DNA of 64,000 bases from Carya illinoinensis (lineage: Eukaryota > Streptophyta > Magnoliopsida > Fagales > Juglandaceae): the NCBI RefSeq assembly GCF_018687715.1, contig NC_056755.1, positions 36,281,001 through 36,345,000 on the forward strand, in the 5' to 3' direction. A program made the position numbers and the translations under genes. Below the pieces are notes generated by a model. It saw nothing but the letters and a program-made list of their open reading frames with translations, was not told the origin of the DNA and did not search any database. Of the stretch, positions 23,463 to 33,680 are shown in pieces; within the stretch, counting starts at the first letter, position 1, and each line of letters opens with the position of its first letter.

Positions 23463-24913
23463 TGCCTTCGGCGGGGCTGAGCAACAGCCACCGCCGATGT
23501 GGAGTCATCAGGATATTCAGACAAATTACCCCGTGAAGAACCTCCTCGTTTGGTCGGTCTTCCCTTTTCATAATCATCAGGAGAAGAAGCCTTTCGTTTC
23601 AGGGCTAGAGAGGAAGAAAGAGAGCCCTTAACTACAGTATGAGAAGCAGAGGAAATACAAGACATCCTCTTCCATTTCCTGCTAGAGATACCATCAGGTT
23701 GATCCACCGAAACTGGGTCTTGAGCTCTACTGCCCAGCTCTTCGCAATCAGAACAAGCCCCTTTAGTTTCCACAGCTTGCAAAGATGGCCCAAGCCCCGG
23801 CCCATCATCCAAAGCAAGCCCATCCGACTTAAAACCCAAATCAGTAACCGAAACATCCTTAGAAAGAGGGATTTCCGTTTTAGGAATTTCATCAAGCATA
23901 TGGTCGACCCCCTCACCAGAAATTTGAATCAAACCATCACCATTAACCATTTCCCCATTTGCAGCTAATTTTCCAATCCCAGCAGGAACATAACAGTCTA
24001 AAGCCTTACCATTTAATTCCTTAATCTGGTCCGAGAAAGCAGGAGACGTTTCATCCCGTTTTCCAGCTGCTGCACAATCCCCTGAGACCGGAGAAGCTAG
24101 TGGAGAAGCACGACGGCCTGATCGCACCCCAGTTCGTTGATTCCAAGTTCATCCATCACTAAATAAGTGCCCATAACTGGAGGCCCTTAACCAAGAACCA
24201 TACGGGAAAGAATCTTCAGAGGCACCCGGAACTGCTTGTGTTCTACGTTCACATTCCCGATCTCCATGACCCAGACAACCACAATAGAAGCAGAAATTAG
24301 ATAAACGCTCGTATGAAAACCGAACCCAGTATGATTCTTCTAAACCCATGGAAAATCGGGTACCCCTCAGCAAAGGCTTCCTCACATCCAGCGAAACTCG
24401 AACCCGAAGAAAATCCCCCCACGCCAGTTCACCATTATCCAAATCAACTTCTATCACCCTCCCGATTTTCGCACCGATACGTAGCCCTACTCGTTCATTC
24501 CGAGCCCGAAGAGGAAGGTCATGTAGTCTGACCCAAAAGGAAGCTTCACGGATTTTTATTTGCTGAACCTGTTTACTTCCGTCCACTTCCTGGACTAAAA
24601 GAAGATGCTTATCGAAGGACCAGGGGCCTTCTCTTAACACTTTCTCCTTGTCACGCAAGTCTTCAAATTTGGCCAAAAAAAGATTAGAGTGAAGATCTCG
24701 GAATTTCACCCCATGCACCAGTCTCCAAGCTTGCTTCATCGTAATCTTGAAAGCATCCCGGTTAAAATGTTTTTCAGTGAAAAGGGATAACACTAAACCC
24801 TTACCATTACACAGAGAAGATTCCTCCAAATCACACGATTCCACCACAACTACCTCCTCCTCCTGTTCGGTCAGAGATAATCGTTGATACAAATAATCTA
24901 AATCGTCCTCCAT
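23459..24913 (-). pseudogene. LINE-3 ORF1 (gag-like RNA-binding protein), one premature stop
   Basis: The ATG at 24913 (MEDDLDYLYQRLSLTEQEEE) is preferred over the upstream ATG at 24979 because MEDxL starts are usual in these proteins. The N-terminal domain has LVLSLFTEKHFNRDAFK, MKQAWRLVHG and VLREGPWSFDKHLL, followed by WVRLHDLPL and a CCHC knuckle FCFYCGCLGHGDRECERR near 24270. A TGA at 24149-24151 is the only break in about 485 codons; the frame continues to 23459 through a low-complexity tail ending AQPRRRQ. The TGA overlaps the ORF2 ATG as ATGA (23462-23459). Likely role: binding of LINE RNA in the cytoplasm and nucleus. Confidence 0.85.
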
Positions 24914-25009
24914 GCCGTCGCTACCTAACAGGGAAAGCAAAGAGATGAAAGGGACTGTCGTACGGCAGAAAAAGACCACTACAAAGACCTAAGTCTTAGA
25001 GAGGAAAAA

Positions 25010-25024
25010 GCCCTAAAGCGATAA
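25010..25024 (+). repeat. Target-site duplication, right copy (LINE-3)
   Basis: gccctaaagcgataa, the second copy of 19791-19805 with two differences. Confidence 0.8.
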
Positions 25025-25149
25025 TTAAGCATCCTTTATAAGTATTAGACAAAATTATATATATATATATATATATATTATATAACATGTTGGTGTTAGA
25101 AATTAGTTAGTGAAATTGAAATAGTTCGATTAATTGCTAGTGAACAACT

Positions 25150-25830
25150 GTAATTCGAAAAAACTGAATCTCCTTTGGAGGAGAGAGTTGCAAAGGAAGA
25201 ATCAAATAAGTTGGTAAGCATTTCTGTAATTGGATTTTGTGTGAATAGCTGATACCTTTATGTTTCTAGATCTCATTTCTTGTGGTCTTATGACTAGGAT
25301 ACGATTGAATGCCATAGAAAAGAAAAAGAAGCAAGGGTTGAGGGTGAGAAGTTGCAAGCTCTTCTTTCATCAGACCTTGAAAAAACTCGGCAGGAGAAAT
25401 CAGCTGCTGAACAAAAGGTAAACTCCTTGCTGTTATTTTTGTGCACCCCTAGGATTACTAAATAGCTTTTTTATTGGACAGGTGCCATAAAAAAAAAGAA
25501 TTTGCTAAATAATGAACCCCTTAGACTCAATGGTTGCTAAGGGGTTAAAGTTTGGTTGAACTGTCCAATTACATCACTTATGATGCTTTCTCCATTAGAA
25601 TTTATTAGATCTGCAGGTAGCCTCCTTTGAGGATATGTATAAGCGAGCACAAGAGTATAATGTGAGTTTACAACAGTACAACAACAAGCTTCAAAAAGAT
25701 AATGAAACACATACCGAGTCACTCAAAAGAGTTGAAATGGAGAAATTGACTATTGTGGAAAACCTTAGCAATTTAAGGTGCCACAACAAGGCATTATAAG
25801 ATCAATTAACTTCATTCAAAATGATGTGTC
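25150..25830 (+). pseudogene. Captured exons of a KIN-14 (ATK-type) minus-end kinesin
   Basis: Three exon-like pieces match the coiled-coil stalk of plant KIN-14 kinesins, minus-end motors of the spindle. The piece ending 25213 reads ESPLEERVAKEESNKL before a GTAAGC donor. The exon at 25298-25417 reads DTIECHRKEKEEARVEGE... with AG and GT borders. The exon from 25617 reads FEDMYKRAQEYNVSLQQYN and continues to about 25820. The third exon has a TAA at 25797 where a Gln (CAA) is expected. No motor domain is present, so this is a fragment of the stalk only and cannot work as a motor. A (TA)n run lies just upstream at about 25056-25080. Confidence 0.75.
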
Positions 25831-25993
25831 TTATGGGAAGTATTCATTTATATGTTTATTTTTGCCACCGGTTTTTCCATACTGAATTTAATGATATTCA
25901 ATAGAGTTCAGCAAACTATTTTAGAGAGGTTTATTGTTTTTTTTCTTCTTCTTTTTTTATCTAATTCTTTTATTCATTTGTTCTCCCAATGCA

Positions 25994-26287
25994 GATATAC
26001 GTTGCGGAATGCTGAATATAGACTCTGTCTGGAGAGAAACCTTGATATGCATGAATGAATTCCTGAAAAACAAACTCCAGAAAATTCTAAACTTGATTTA
26101 CAAGGGTTCTTGCTTAGCAGCATGAGGACAGTTAAATTATCAGGAGAATATCAAATTGCCATCCAAATTTGATAAACTTAATGGAGGCTCGTCAGAAAAT
26201 GTTGATATTCAACACATCAATGAAATGCCTTCAAAAGCTTCACAATATATTCTTCATTTTCAGTCTCGTTTATCTTCAGCTAGAAGG
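25994..26287 (+). other. Exon-like block, gene not recognised
   Basis: Follows a T-rich stretch and a cag acceptor (about 25993) and ends with a plausible donor (CTAGAAG|GTATG at 26287). It reads RYTLRNAEYRLCLERNLDMHE in one frame and, after a frame change, MPSKASQYILHFQSRLSSAR. This could be another captured exon broken by a frameshift. I do not recognise the family. Confidence 0.35.
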
Positions 26288-27106
26288 TATGTTCTAGAAC
26301 TAAGGTTTTTTTTTTTTCCCCAACAGATTAAGAAGTTAGAGTGTGTTGTTTATTATTATTTTTAATATCAATGAATGATTAGATACTGGCATTACAAGTT
26401 GGGCATATTTTCTATTTATCTCAATATTTAAAATCCATGTGTTATCCCCTGCTTGATTAGGGAAATACTGTGGTAAATTTTGCAAAAAGAGTGGTTAGTA
26501 GATGAACTGCAAAGGTCTAAAAAAGGCAGTAGCTGTGATTGGAATTTGGGCATTGTTTATATTTATCACAATATCACAGTTGAATATTCTTGAATTTCAA
26601 TTGATTAGGTAGTTGTGTGAAAACCACAATTTACACTTCAATGATTCTTTGACGTTGATGATGTTTCTAAGTTCTTCTCATTACCTCTCATCTTTGATTG
26701 TAACTGGGTATTTTGCATGTCTCACTTTTGTTTTTATGGTTTTGGTTCTGATCTTTGATAAGCTTTTTAAAGCCCCAATGAGCTAGAAACATACTTGTTT
26801 TGTAGGTGATGACTATTCTTTCTGCTCTTGTTGCCAAATCATGTAAGAGTCACACTTTTCTTCTAAAAATAACTTGTCCTTGTATATTAATTTCTTTATG
26901 CTTGAAGAAGCAGTTCCAATCTTTGATCAGTGTTTTTTTTATACTTGTAATATTAATTGTTTTGTGTCTTATGCTGAATGTCAAACAATATTAGATAATT
27001 AGTTAGTTTCACATATGTTATGTTTGCTTCGAAATTGTATATTTTGGAAGATAATGAAAGAATATCAGGCATATGGCACTTATTAAAGGAAAAAAAAAAG
27101 AATATC
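26288..27106. other. Intron-like sequence inside the CACTA-like element
   Basis: T-rich and free of convincing exons. The end carries a local repeat: 'agaatatcaggcatatgg' (27060-27076) is partly repeated at 27100-27111 just before the solo LTR. Confidence 0.4.
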
Positions 27107-30100
27107 AGTCATGTAACAACCCGCTAGAAATTTAATGGTGGAATTTTGATAGACTTTAGGATGCTCGTGACAACTCCGTAAGTTTTCACGAATCGACTTA
27201 TCGCAAAGGTTTTAGTCTGTCAACATAGTCAGTATTATCACTCACTATGGTGTCAAAAATACAATTTTAATTATTTGAGTAGTTAAAAGTGTCATAATAC
27301 GTTATGGTCCACGCCACTAGAGTTAGTTGATTATTCAGGATTTTATGGCGCAATCACTCATTTTCATAATTTCGGACGAAATGCATGTACGAAACTGTGA
27401 AATTAATTTTAGGGGCACTTCGAGGTTGAGTTTTGGAAAACGATTTTTACTGTAAATTAATATGAATATTTAGGATTTTTCAGTACTAAATTTATTATAC
27501 ATTTTTTTGGAGTGAATAGTAACCTCGATTAGCGTATTAAATGCAGTGTTTTCAAAATCACAGCGCGGAATGTCCAAATTAGGTTAGAGAAGTTTTATTT
27601 GGACACTTGCCAAGATCTTAGCCACACATAGTGAATAGTATTAGACACTTGGCTCAAAGAGAAACCATTAAATGGATTTGTGAAGGAAATCAAGGTGTGA
27701 GATCATGCCACCTACGCAAAACTTTTTTTTCATCTGATCAACCAAATTGAGCCAGATCAAAGAGGGTTTCTGTTGAAACCCTCAATGGTTGGAATTCAAT
27801 TGAAAATCCCAAAAGCATGTTGAAACCAAAACCCTAAACGGTTTCCCCAAACCCTAAATTTGGCCTTCAAACCCTTTTTTTATCTAATTTCTAGCATTGT
27901 GTTTAATCACTTGATTAAATCACTTCCATATGCTATTACTTTCTCAAATTATTTTTATGACATCATTATCCAACCTTTTAAACCTTATAAATTTGATTGG
28001 GCTAAGAAAAATTGGATTTGGGCTTGATAGCATCTGAAAACCTAACCAAGCCCCATTTAAATCCCAAATTGAAGCCCACTTGGTTGAGGCCCACGAATTT
28101 GGCCACTTTGGCAAAGCTTCTTGAAGAAGTTTCCTCCCCCACACAGCAGACCATCCACTATCCTTGGCTGCACCCAATAGTGCCTTGCGGTGATGGAGAA
28201 ACCCACCTCATCAACCTCCATACCTCACAACTTCTGCAGGCAGTCATTTCCCCTCACTATTCTCCACTTTATGTAACATAACCACCTCCACTCAAGGATC
28301 ATTCAAACCCATATCTTCCCCCTCCAAAAGTATAGAGTCGTGCAAGATACACTTCTTTCCCTTTAATCACTTCTTCACCCCGTTCTTAGAGAAAAACCCA
28401 AAAGGGCTCTCGCAGGCAGATTTCTTGGTCTTTTTACGTGGAAAGTTTTGGCCCTTTTTAGGTATTTTTACACTATTACTCCTTCATAAAAGTTGTTCCT
28501 ATTTGAGTATAATTTCCATAGATATATTATTTGTATCATTACATGGTCATTTGGTTAGTCAAAAGTAATTGTAACCATGGAAAGGTCATTTTGTGTGTAA
28601 AACTGGAGAGTATGTTATGTTTTGGAGTTTTTGACCAAGCTAATGGACATATCTTGGTCCAAAATTTTATGAAGTGTTATTAGCATGTGCTTATGAGTGT
28701 TCATTGAGGTTTTTTTTCTTGAATAAAGCTTTTGGTGATAGATTTTCTTAAATCTAGAAACTTGAAAACTGGAAGTGGAAAAACAATTTTTCTTTGGAGA
28801 AAGTTTGAATATTTCGTGGATTGATCTTACTCTAAAGGCTTTGATATTTTAATATAATGATCCAAAGTCTCTTATTTTAATGTTAGAATGTTATTTTGAA
28901 GATATTTAGTATTAGTTTCAAAGATATGATTTTTCTACGCAAGAGGATTTCAGTTAGGCCTAAGATTTGATGTTTCTGGATTAGATCCATGTTTTATTGA
29001 TTTTTAGCCATGTGATTTTAAGTTTGATGGCTGGATATTCTTTAGAACACATTTCTAAACCATTTGATGCTTTATTTTAAAGATCCCACCTTCTTAAGCA
29101 ATTGATCAAGAGATTAATCAAAGCTAGTTAAGAAAAAAGTTTATGTTTTTGGACCAAGTGTAAACCAAAAACTCCAAGTGTTATTTTGTGATTTTGGTGA
29201 CTTTAGTTTGATGATTTAAAGCATGGTTGATCTTAAGATTATGTTCTGAATATGTTAGAAGTAAGATTTGATTTTTTGGAATTCTTGGAGATGTTTGATT
29301 TAGGGTCAAAGCTTGTGATTCAAGTGTTTGGATCTCTTTACAAAAAAGTTTGGTGTTGATTATTAGCTTTTTCTAAATGGATTTTTTAATTATGGTTTTA
29401 AACTTAGGATAGGAAGACCTTTGTTTGCAAAATTTTGGTTTAAGCATGAGTTTTGAAGTTGGAAGGAATTGTAACAAAAATTCAAGATAAATGGCCTACG
29501 GATGTTTCGGTCATAGTATGTTTTCCATAGTTGTGATTTGTTTTAAATTTTTCTGAGTTGATATTTAAGTTTAGGACAAAATTTATATAAGGAATGTAAA
29601 TTTTGGAAATTTTTAGAGTTAGGATGTGAAATCCTTAAGTTAGGGGTAAAATGGTCATTTTTTCACATGTAGGGGGTAAAATGGTAATTTTACTCTAATT
29701 CATCTCTTTTACACTTTTCTAATTGTTAGTAATTAAATTTCTAACTTTTAGAATATCCTTTTACAATTCCTTGTATTTAGCGCTTTATTTTCATATAACG
29801 CGACAAACGAGGTAAGTTAGCTTTTAACTTACTATCAGTTTACTGTGTATGTATGATAGGTAAGGAAACTACAATTTATGTATGTATGTTATCATATATA
29901 TCATGTCATTCCATGTCATTACATGTTTATCTGTTATGAATTATTTATTCTATCACAAATATTTATCTATTACACAATCTATTCTATCACGTATTGTTAT
30001 ATGTTATAAGTATGATATATTAAGTATGCCACATGTTACATGTATGTCATATCATGTAATATTCACCATTGCAAATATATTATGTTAAGTAAAGAAGTCA

Positions 30101-30335
30101 GATCAAGTTTATGTTAAGTCAAGTTTCAGATCATGTTCATGCTAAGTTATTCATGTCAATCACAACCCTATGTGCTAGGATGTGGTAATATCCTAGTAGA
30201 ACTCCTTTGTTCATGTTGGAGTGTCTAAGATGAAGTACAGTCAACAGGTTTCGAATGAGGCCTAACTAGCTGGTCACCGGAGTGCACATGACACTAACGC
30301 CGACGGTGCCATATTTTATTTTACGTGTGTTCACA

Positions 30336-30520
30336 GCAAGTGTAGCACAAACAATTCATGGGGCCACAACAACTGTAGAGCATGAAGTATGGGGCCATAA
30401 CAACTGTGGAGCATACACAACGTGAGACATAACAATTGTGACATATAGAATACGTGGGACCACAACAACTGTAGAGTACGTATTAACACACTCACAGCTG
30501 GTGTAGATACCTGCATTATG
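30336..30520. repeat. Tandem repeat of about 40-45 bp in the solo LTR
   Basis: About four degenerate units built on 'ggggccacaacaactgtagagcat', starting near 30350, 30392, 30425 and 30458. Confidence 0.6.
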
Positions 30521-30624
30521 ATGTGGTAATCGGCAGGAACACACGGCTCAAGGGGACTCACGTAGCACCCATATGGTCACGTTATTAATTAAGTCTATTG
30601 AACAAGATTCCAAGTTCATGTCAA

Positions 30625-30835
30625 AAAGTTAAGAATAAATAATCATGGTAAACCCATGAGATAAGAATAAGCAATTATGGTAACCCCATGAGATAAGATC
30701 ATGGTTAACCCCATGAGATAAGAATAAGCAATCATGGTAATCCTATGATATAAGAATACACCATCATGGTGACCCTATGAGATAAGAATAAGCAATCATG
30801 TTAACCCTATGAGATAAGAATAAGTTGTAGACCAA
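30625..30835. repeat. Tandem repeat of about 33 bp in the solo LTR
   Basis: Five to six units built on 'aagaataagcaatcatggta' followed by 'accccatgagat'. Units differ by scattered substitutions and one short unit is present. There are no spacers, so this is not a CRISPR array. Confidence 0.75.
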
Positions 30836-30837
30836 GT

Positions 30838-31275
30838 TCATGTTATGTTATGTTATATTCACGTACATGTTATGTTCATGTTCACGTTAAGTTTCAAGTT
30901 CATGTTCATATCATGTTATGTTCATGTTTATGTTATGCTCAAGCTTACGTTCATGTTATGTTATGTTCATGTTCACGTTATGTTTTAAGTTCACGTTCAT
31001 GTCATGTTATGTTCAAGTTCACGTTCATGTTATGTTATATTCATGTTTACATTATGTCTCAAGTTCATGTTTATGTCATGTTATGCTAAGGTTTATGTTA
31101 AATTCAAGTTCTTATTTATGTTCACGTTTATGCTATGATTCAAGTCCATATTATGTTTTAAGTTCACGTTCATGTTATGTTGCTAGCCCATGTTATATTA
31201 TAAGTTCAAATTCATGTCATGTCAAGTCAAGTTCAGTTCATGTTTTAGTTCAGGTTATGTCAGTTATGCCAAGCT
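30838..31275. repeat. Short-motif repeat field (catgttatgtt / caagttcatgtt)
   Basis: A field of interleaved 6-12 bp motifs (atgttatgtt, ttcatgttcacgtt, aagttcatgtt). It yields spurious open frames rich in Met, Val, Ser and Cys. Compositionally this is an LTR-internal satellite. Confidence 0.75.
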
Positions 31276-31929
31276 ATATGTCAAGTTATTCTATGCTTAC
31301 TTACGACTTTAATTATGCATTCATGCTTTTACGGCCATGCATGCATAATTAACCTGTGTGAAATTTTCCTATTAACTTACTGAGATTTGTTATCAAATCT
31401 CACCGTGGTAGTCCCAACTACCGTTCTCCCCGAATGGTAGGTGATATGTCAGGATCAAAGTAGGAAGTGGACATTGGTACACTGAAGGAGGTTGACTAGA
31501 CGCCGTAGACACAACCCAGAGCTTACAGCTTCCATAGTTAATTTTTGGACAAAATTCTGGCCTCGTTAGTCGAGTTACAAGAGTTACTCGACGAACTTCC
31601 TCAATAGTGTATTTTGGTAATGTAAATATGGAGTCTGGCAGCCCATGTTTTTGAAATTACAGTCTTCTGAGACTCATACTGAAATCGTGGATGTTTATTC
31701 AAGTTAAGTATGCTTGGATTACGATGTAACTATTTGGGATATTATAAGTTTGGTGCATAGTATTGCTCAAAAAAAAATTATCCGCTGTGAGTATTGCATA
31801 ATGCTAGATGCATGTTAGGAACATTGCATCTTATATGTCATGAACGAGGGTAGGTAACCTTGTGTTGCATGTTCCTACGCTTCGAATGTCCGTCCAATCC
31901 CAAATGGAATTTGGGGGCATCACAAGGCA

Positions 31930-32521
31930 TATGGTAATGGGCTAAAGATGGAAAACTTTCCGGTCTTCCTTTTCTCTATTGTTGTGCATCCAATATATTT
32001 TGCTAGTTTGGCTAGAAATGGCTGATATTGATTTTTCTTGAGTTTTGCAAGTTTCCATAGAATTTCTTCCTATTGGACATGTCTTGTTCACGATTAATAA
32101 GGATCATTCGAAACAGTAGCCCACTGCTCATAGGGTAAATGTACTTTATCGCATTGGGCTTATCTTTCTAAACCTTGAAAAAGTACTAAAGGAAATAGAT
32201 GTAAAATTGGCTGAAACCTTGGCGAGCATCATCAACACCTCTTCATGGTCAAGGTTGTGATTGGTGATTATGCGATAATACTAGCATAATCAACAAGCTG
32301 GCCGAAATGGTGTTGCTGATAAATAGACCAACAGTTCTGCAGTTGTTACTGAAAAACATAAGGTGGCATTAGGTTACTTTTCTCCATGACTCCTTTAGGC
32401 CAATAATGTTTTGATAGTAAGCAACCACAGCACTTGATGTTAGATATTGCAGCATTGTGATTTCTTTCTGTTTAAAGTTTTAACCTTTTCAAAAACAAAT
32501 TCGTTTGACTTCATATTGCAG
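31930..32521 (+). other. Intron-like sequence before the PITP exons
   Basis: No confident exon. A stretch near 32176 can be read as LEKVLKEIDVKLAETLASII, which looks protein-like, but I could not assign it and it has no clear splice borders. Confidence 0.35.
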
Positions 32522-33330
32522 TACGGGATAGCACAGATGTACATGGTCACGAAGATGCAGCAAAAGAACATGACTAGTACTGAAGGGATTGAAGTATTAG
32601 AGAGCAGACCCTTTGAAGATAATGTGTATGGAACGGGTCAATACACTTCTAAAGTTTATCGTCTACAAAGGAAAATTTTGAGTGATGAAAAATGTTATAT
32701 AATGTAGTAGAAAAGAAGTTGTTATCCCATAGGTTGCGTATTGAATATGGAAATGGTTTTGTTCTATTATTTCTGTTCATGAGCCGATCATGCCTAGAAA
32801 ATTGTTATTTTTTTGCATAATAAACTCAAATTCTGATTCCTAAACCATACTTGGCATTCAGGTATCCACTTTACTTCTGCTTTCTTTATTATTGATAGGA
32901 GTTCTCTGGTTTCTTTGTATAGAATGTCATAACTTATAGACTTATAGATATTATACCCTTAATGTCAACATCTTTCTGCAGCAAAGTTCCTTCTTGGCTT
33001 ACGAAAGTTGCACTAGCTCATGCTCTCGTTATGAGAGAGGAAGCCTGGAACGCATACCCAAGATGCAAATCAGGTTTGTCATGTCTCTAGACATTACTCA
33101 TTGGATGTTTCTTTACTTACTTTTATTAACATCTTTTGGTTTTTTTTATTATCTGCAAATGGATTACCAGTACTCAACGTAAAAAATTTCTCTTAATTCC
33201 AATCAAACTTCAATTTCATTAATATTTCTGGAAATACTATAGTTCACAGCAGTGATATATTCTTTGGTTTTTCTATTTTGTAGTGCCCACACTTTTCAAA
33301 GTTTCAGTTAACCATTGAAACTGTTCATAG
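32522..33330 (+). pseudogene. Captured exons of a phosphatidylinositol transfer protein (PITP), part before the copia insertion
   Basis: PITPs carry phosphatidylinositol or phosphatidylcholine between membranes. The exon at 32522-32670 follows a cag acceptor and contains IAQMYMV, EGIEVLESRPFEDNVYG and GQYTSKVYRLQ, highly characteristic of the family; its donor is GA instead of GT. The exon at 32982-33073 follows tgcag and reads PSWLTKVALAHALVMREE then AWNAYPRCKS before GT. The third piece from 33284 reads CPHFSKFQLTIETVH and is cut at 33330 by the copia element. The first exon (MVQIKEF-type start) is missing, so the gene is truncated at its 5' end. The lost donor and a nonsense codon after the insertion indicate a dead copy. 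Confidence 0.8.
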
Positions 33331-33680
33331 TGAAAAGATATAAACTTGAGGAAAAAAATATATTGTATTTCTGAATTGATGCATTACAATTCAGCACTGT
33401 ATATATATACAAGTGCACCCACAATTGGTGGGATTACAAAAGTAATTAAAAGGATTGGATTACATTCAGAAAAGGAAAGTACAGAAGCTAATTACATTGA
33501 AAGGAAAGTATACAAGCTAGTATCAAGGAAAGAAATAAAGCAGGACAGTTGACACTTTGTCATCTTGGTCTGTCTTTCCATATCTGTAGTTGGCCTTCAC
33601 TTGAGCCACTAATTAAGCCTCCATCATCTCCATTTAATCCTCCATTTGATGATGGTAATGAATCTGAATATTCTCTAACA
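33331..33680 (-). repeat. Copia LTR (3' LTR of the element)
   Basis: On the plus strand it runs tgaaaagata ... ctctaaca (TG...CA). The differences from the other LTR are tgtct/tatct near 33572 and ctgtag/ctatag near 33586. Confidence 0.95.

Larger units (their letters stand above)
19806..25009 (-). mobile_element. LINE-3: minus-strand L1-type LINE
   Basis: Read on the minus strand: leader 25009-24914, ORF1 24913-23459, ORF2 23462 to about 19864, then a 23-base A tail (T-run at 19807-19829). The flanking duplications confirm both ends, so the element was inserted with its full 5' end. It sits inside the CACTA-like element, between the leader-like region and the kinesin fragment. About 0.5 kb is deleted from ORF2 and several stops are present, so it is dead, though better preserved than LINE-1 and LINE-2. 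Confidence 0.9.
27112..31924. mobile_element. 4.8-kb solo LTR, Del/Tekay-like (Ty3/gypsy)
   Basis: Begins tgtaacaacccgct and ends gggggcatcaca, with TG...CA ends. The flanks agtca (27107-27111) and aggca (31925-31929) form a 5-bp duplication with one difference. There is no gag/pol and no second LTR, so it is a solo LTR of 4813 bp. Such very long LTRs beginning 'tgtaacaacccgc' and carrying internal tandem repeats are typical of the Del/Tekay chromovirus lineage; the lineage call is by resemblance only. It contains three tandem-repeat zones (30336-30520, 30625-30835, 30838-31275). It lies between the kinesin and PITP fragments. Confidence 0.75.

Noticed and set aside
23320..23631. Plus-strand frames across LINE-3
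   Set aside because: These are antisense shadows of the well-supported minus-strand LINE proteins.
30625..30835. CRISPR-like array
   Set aside because: The units are contiguous and degenerate, without unique spacers, and the context is a plant LTR.
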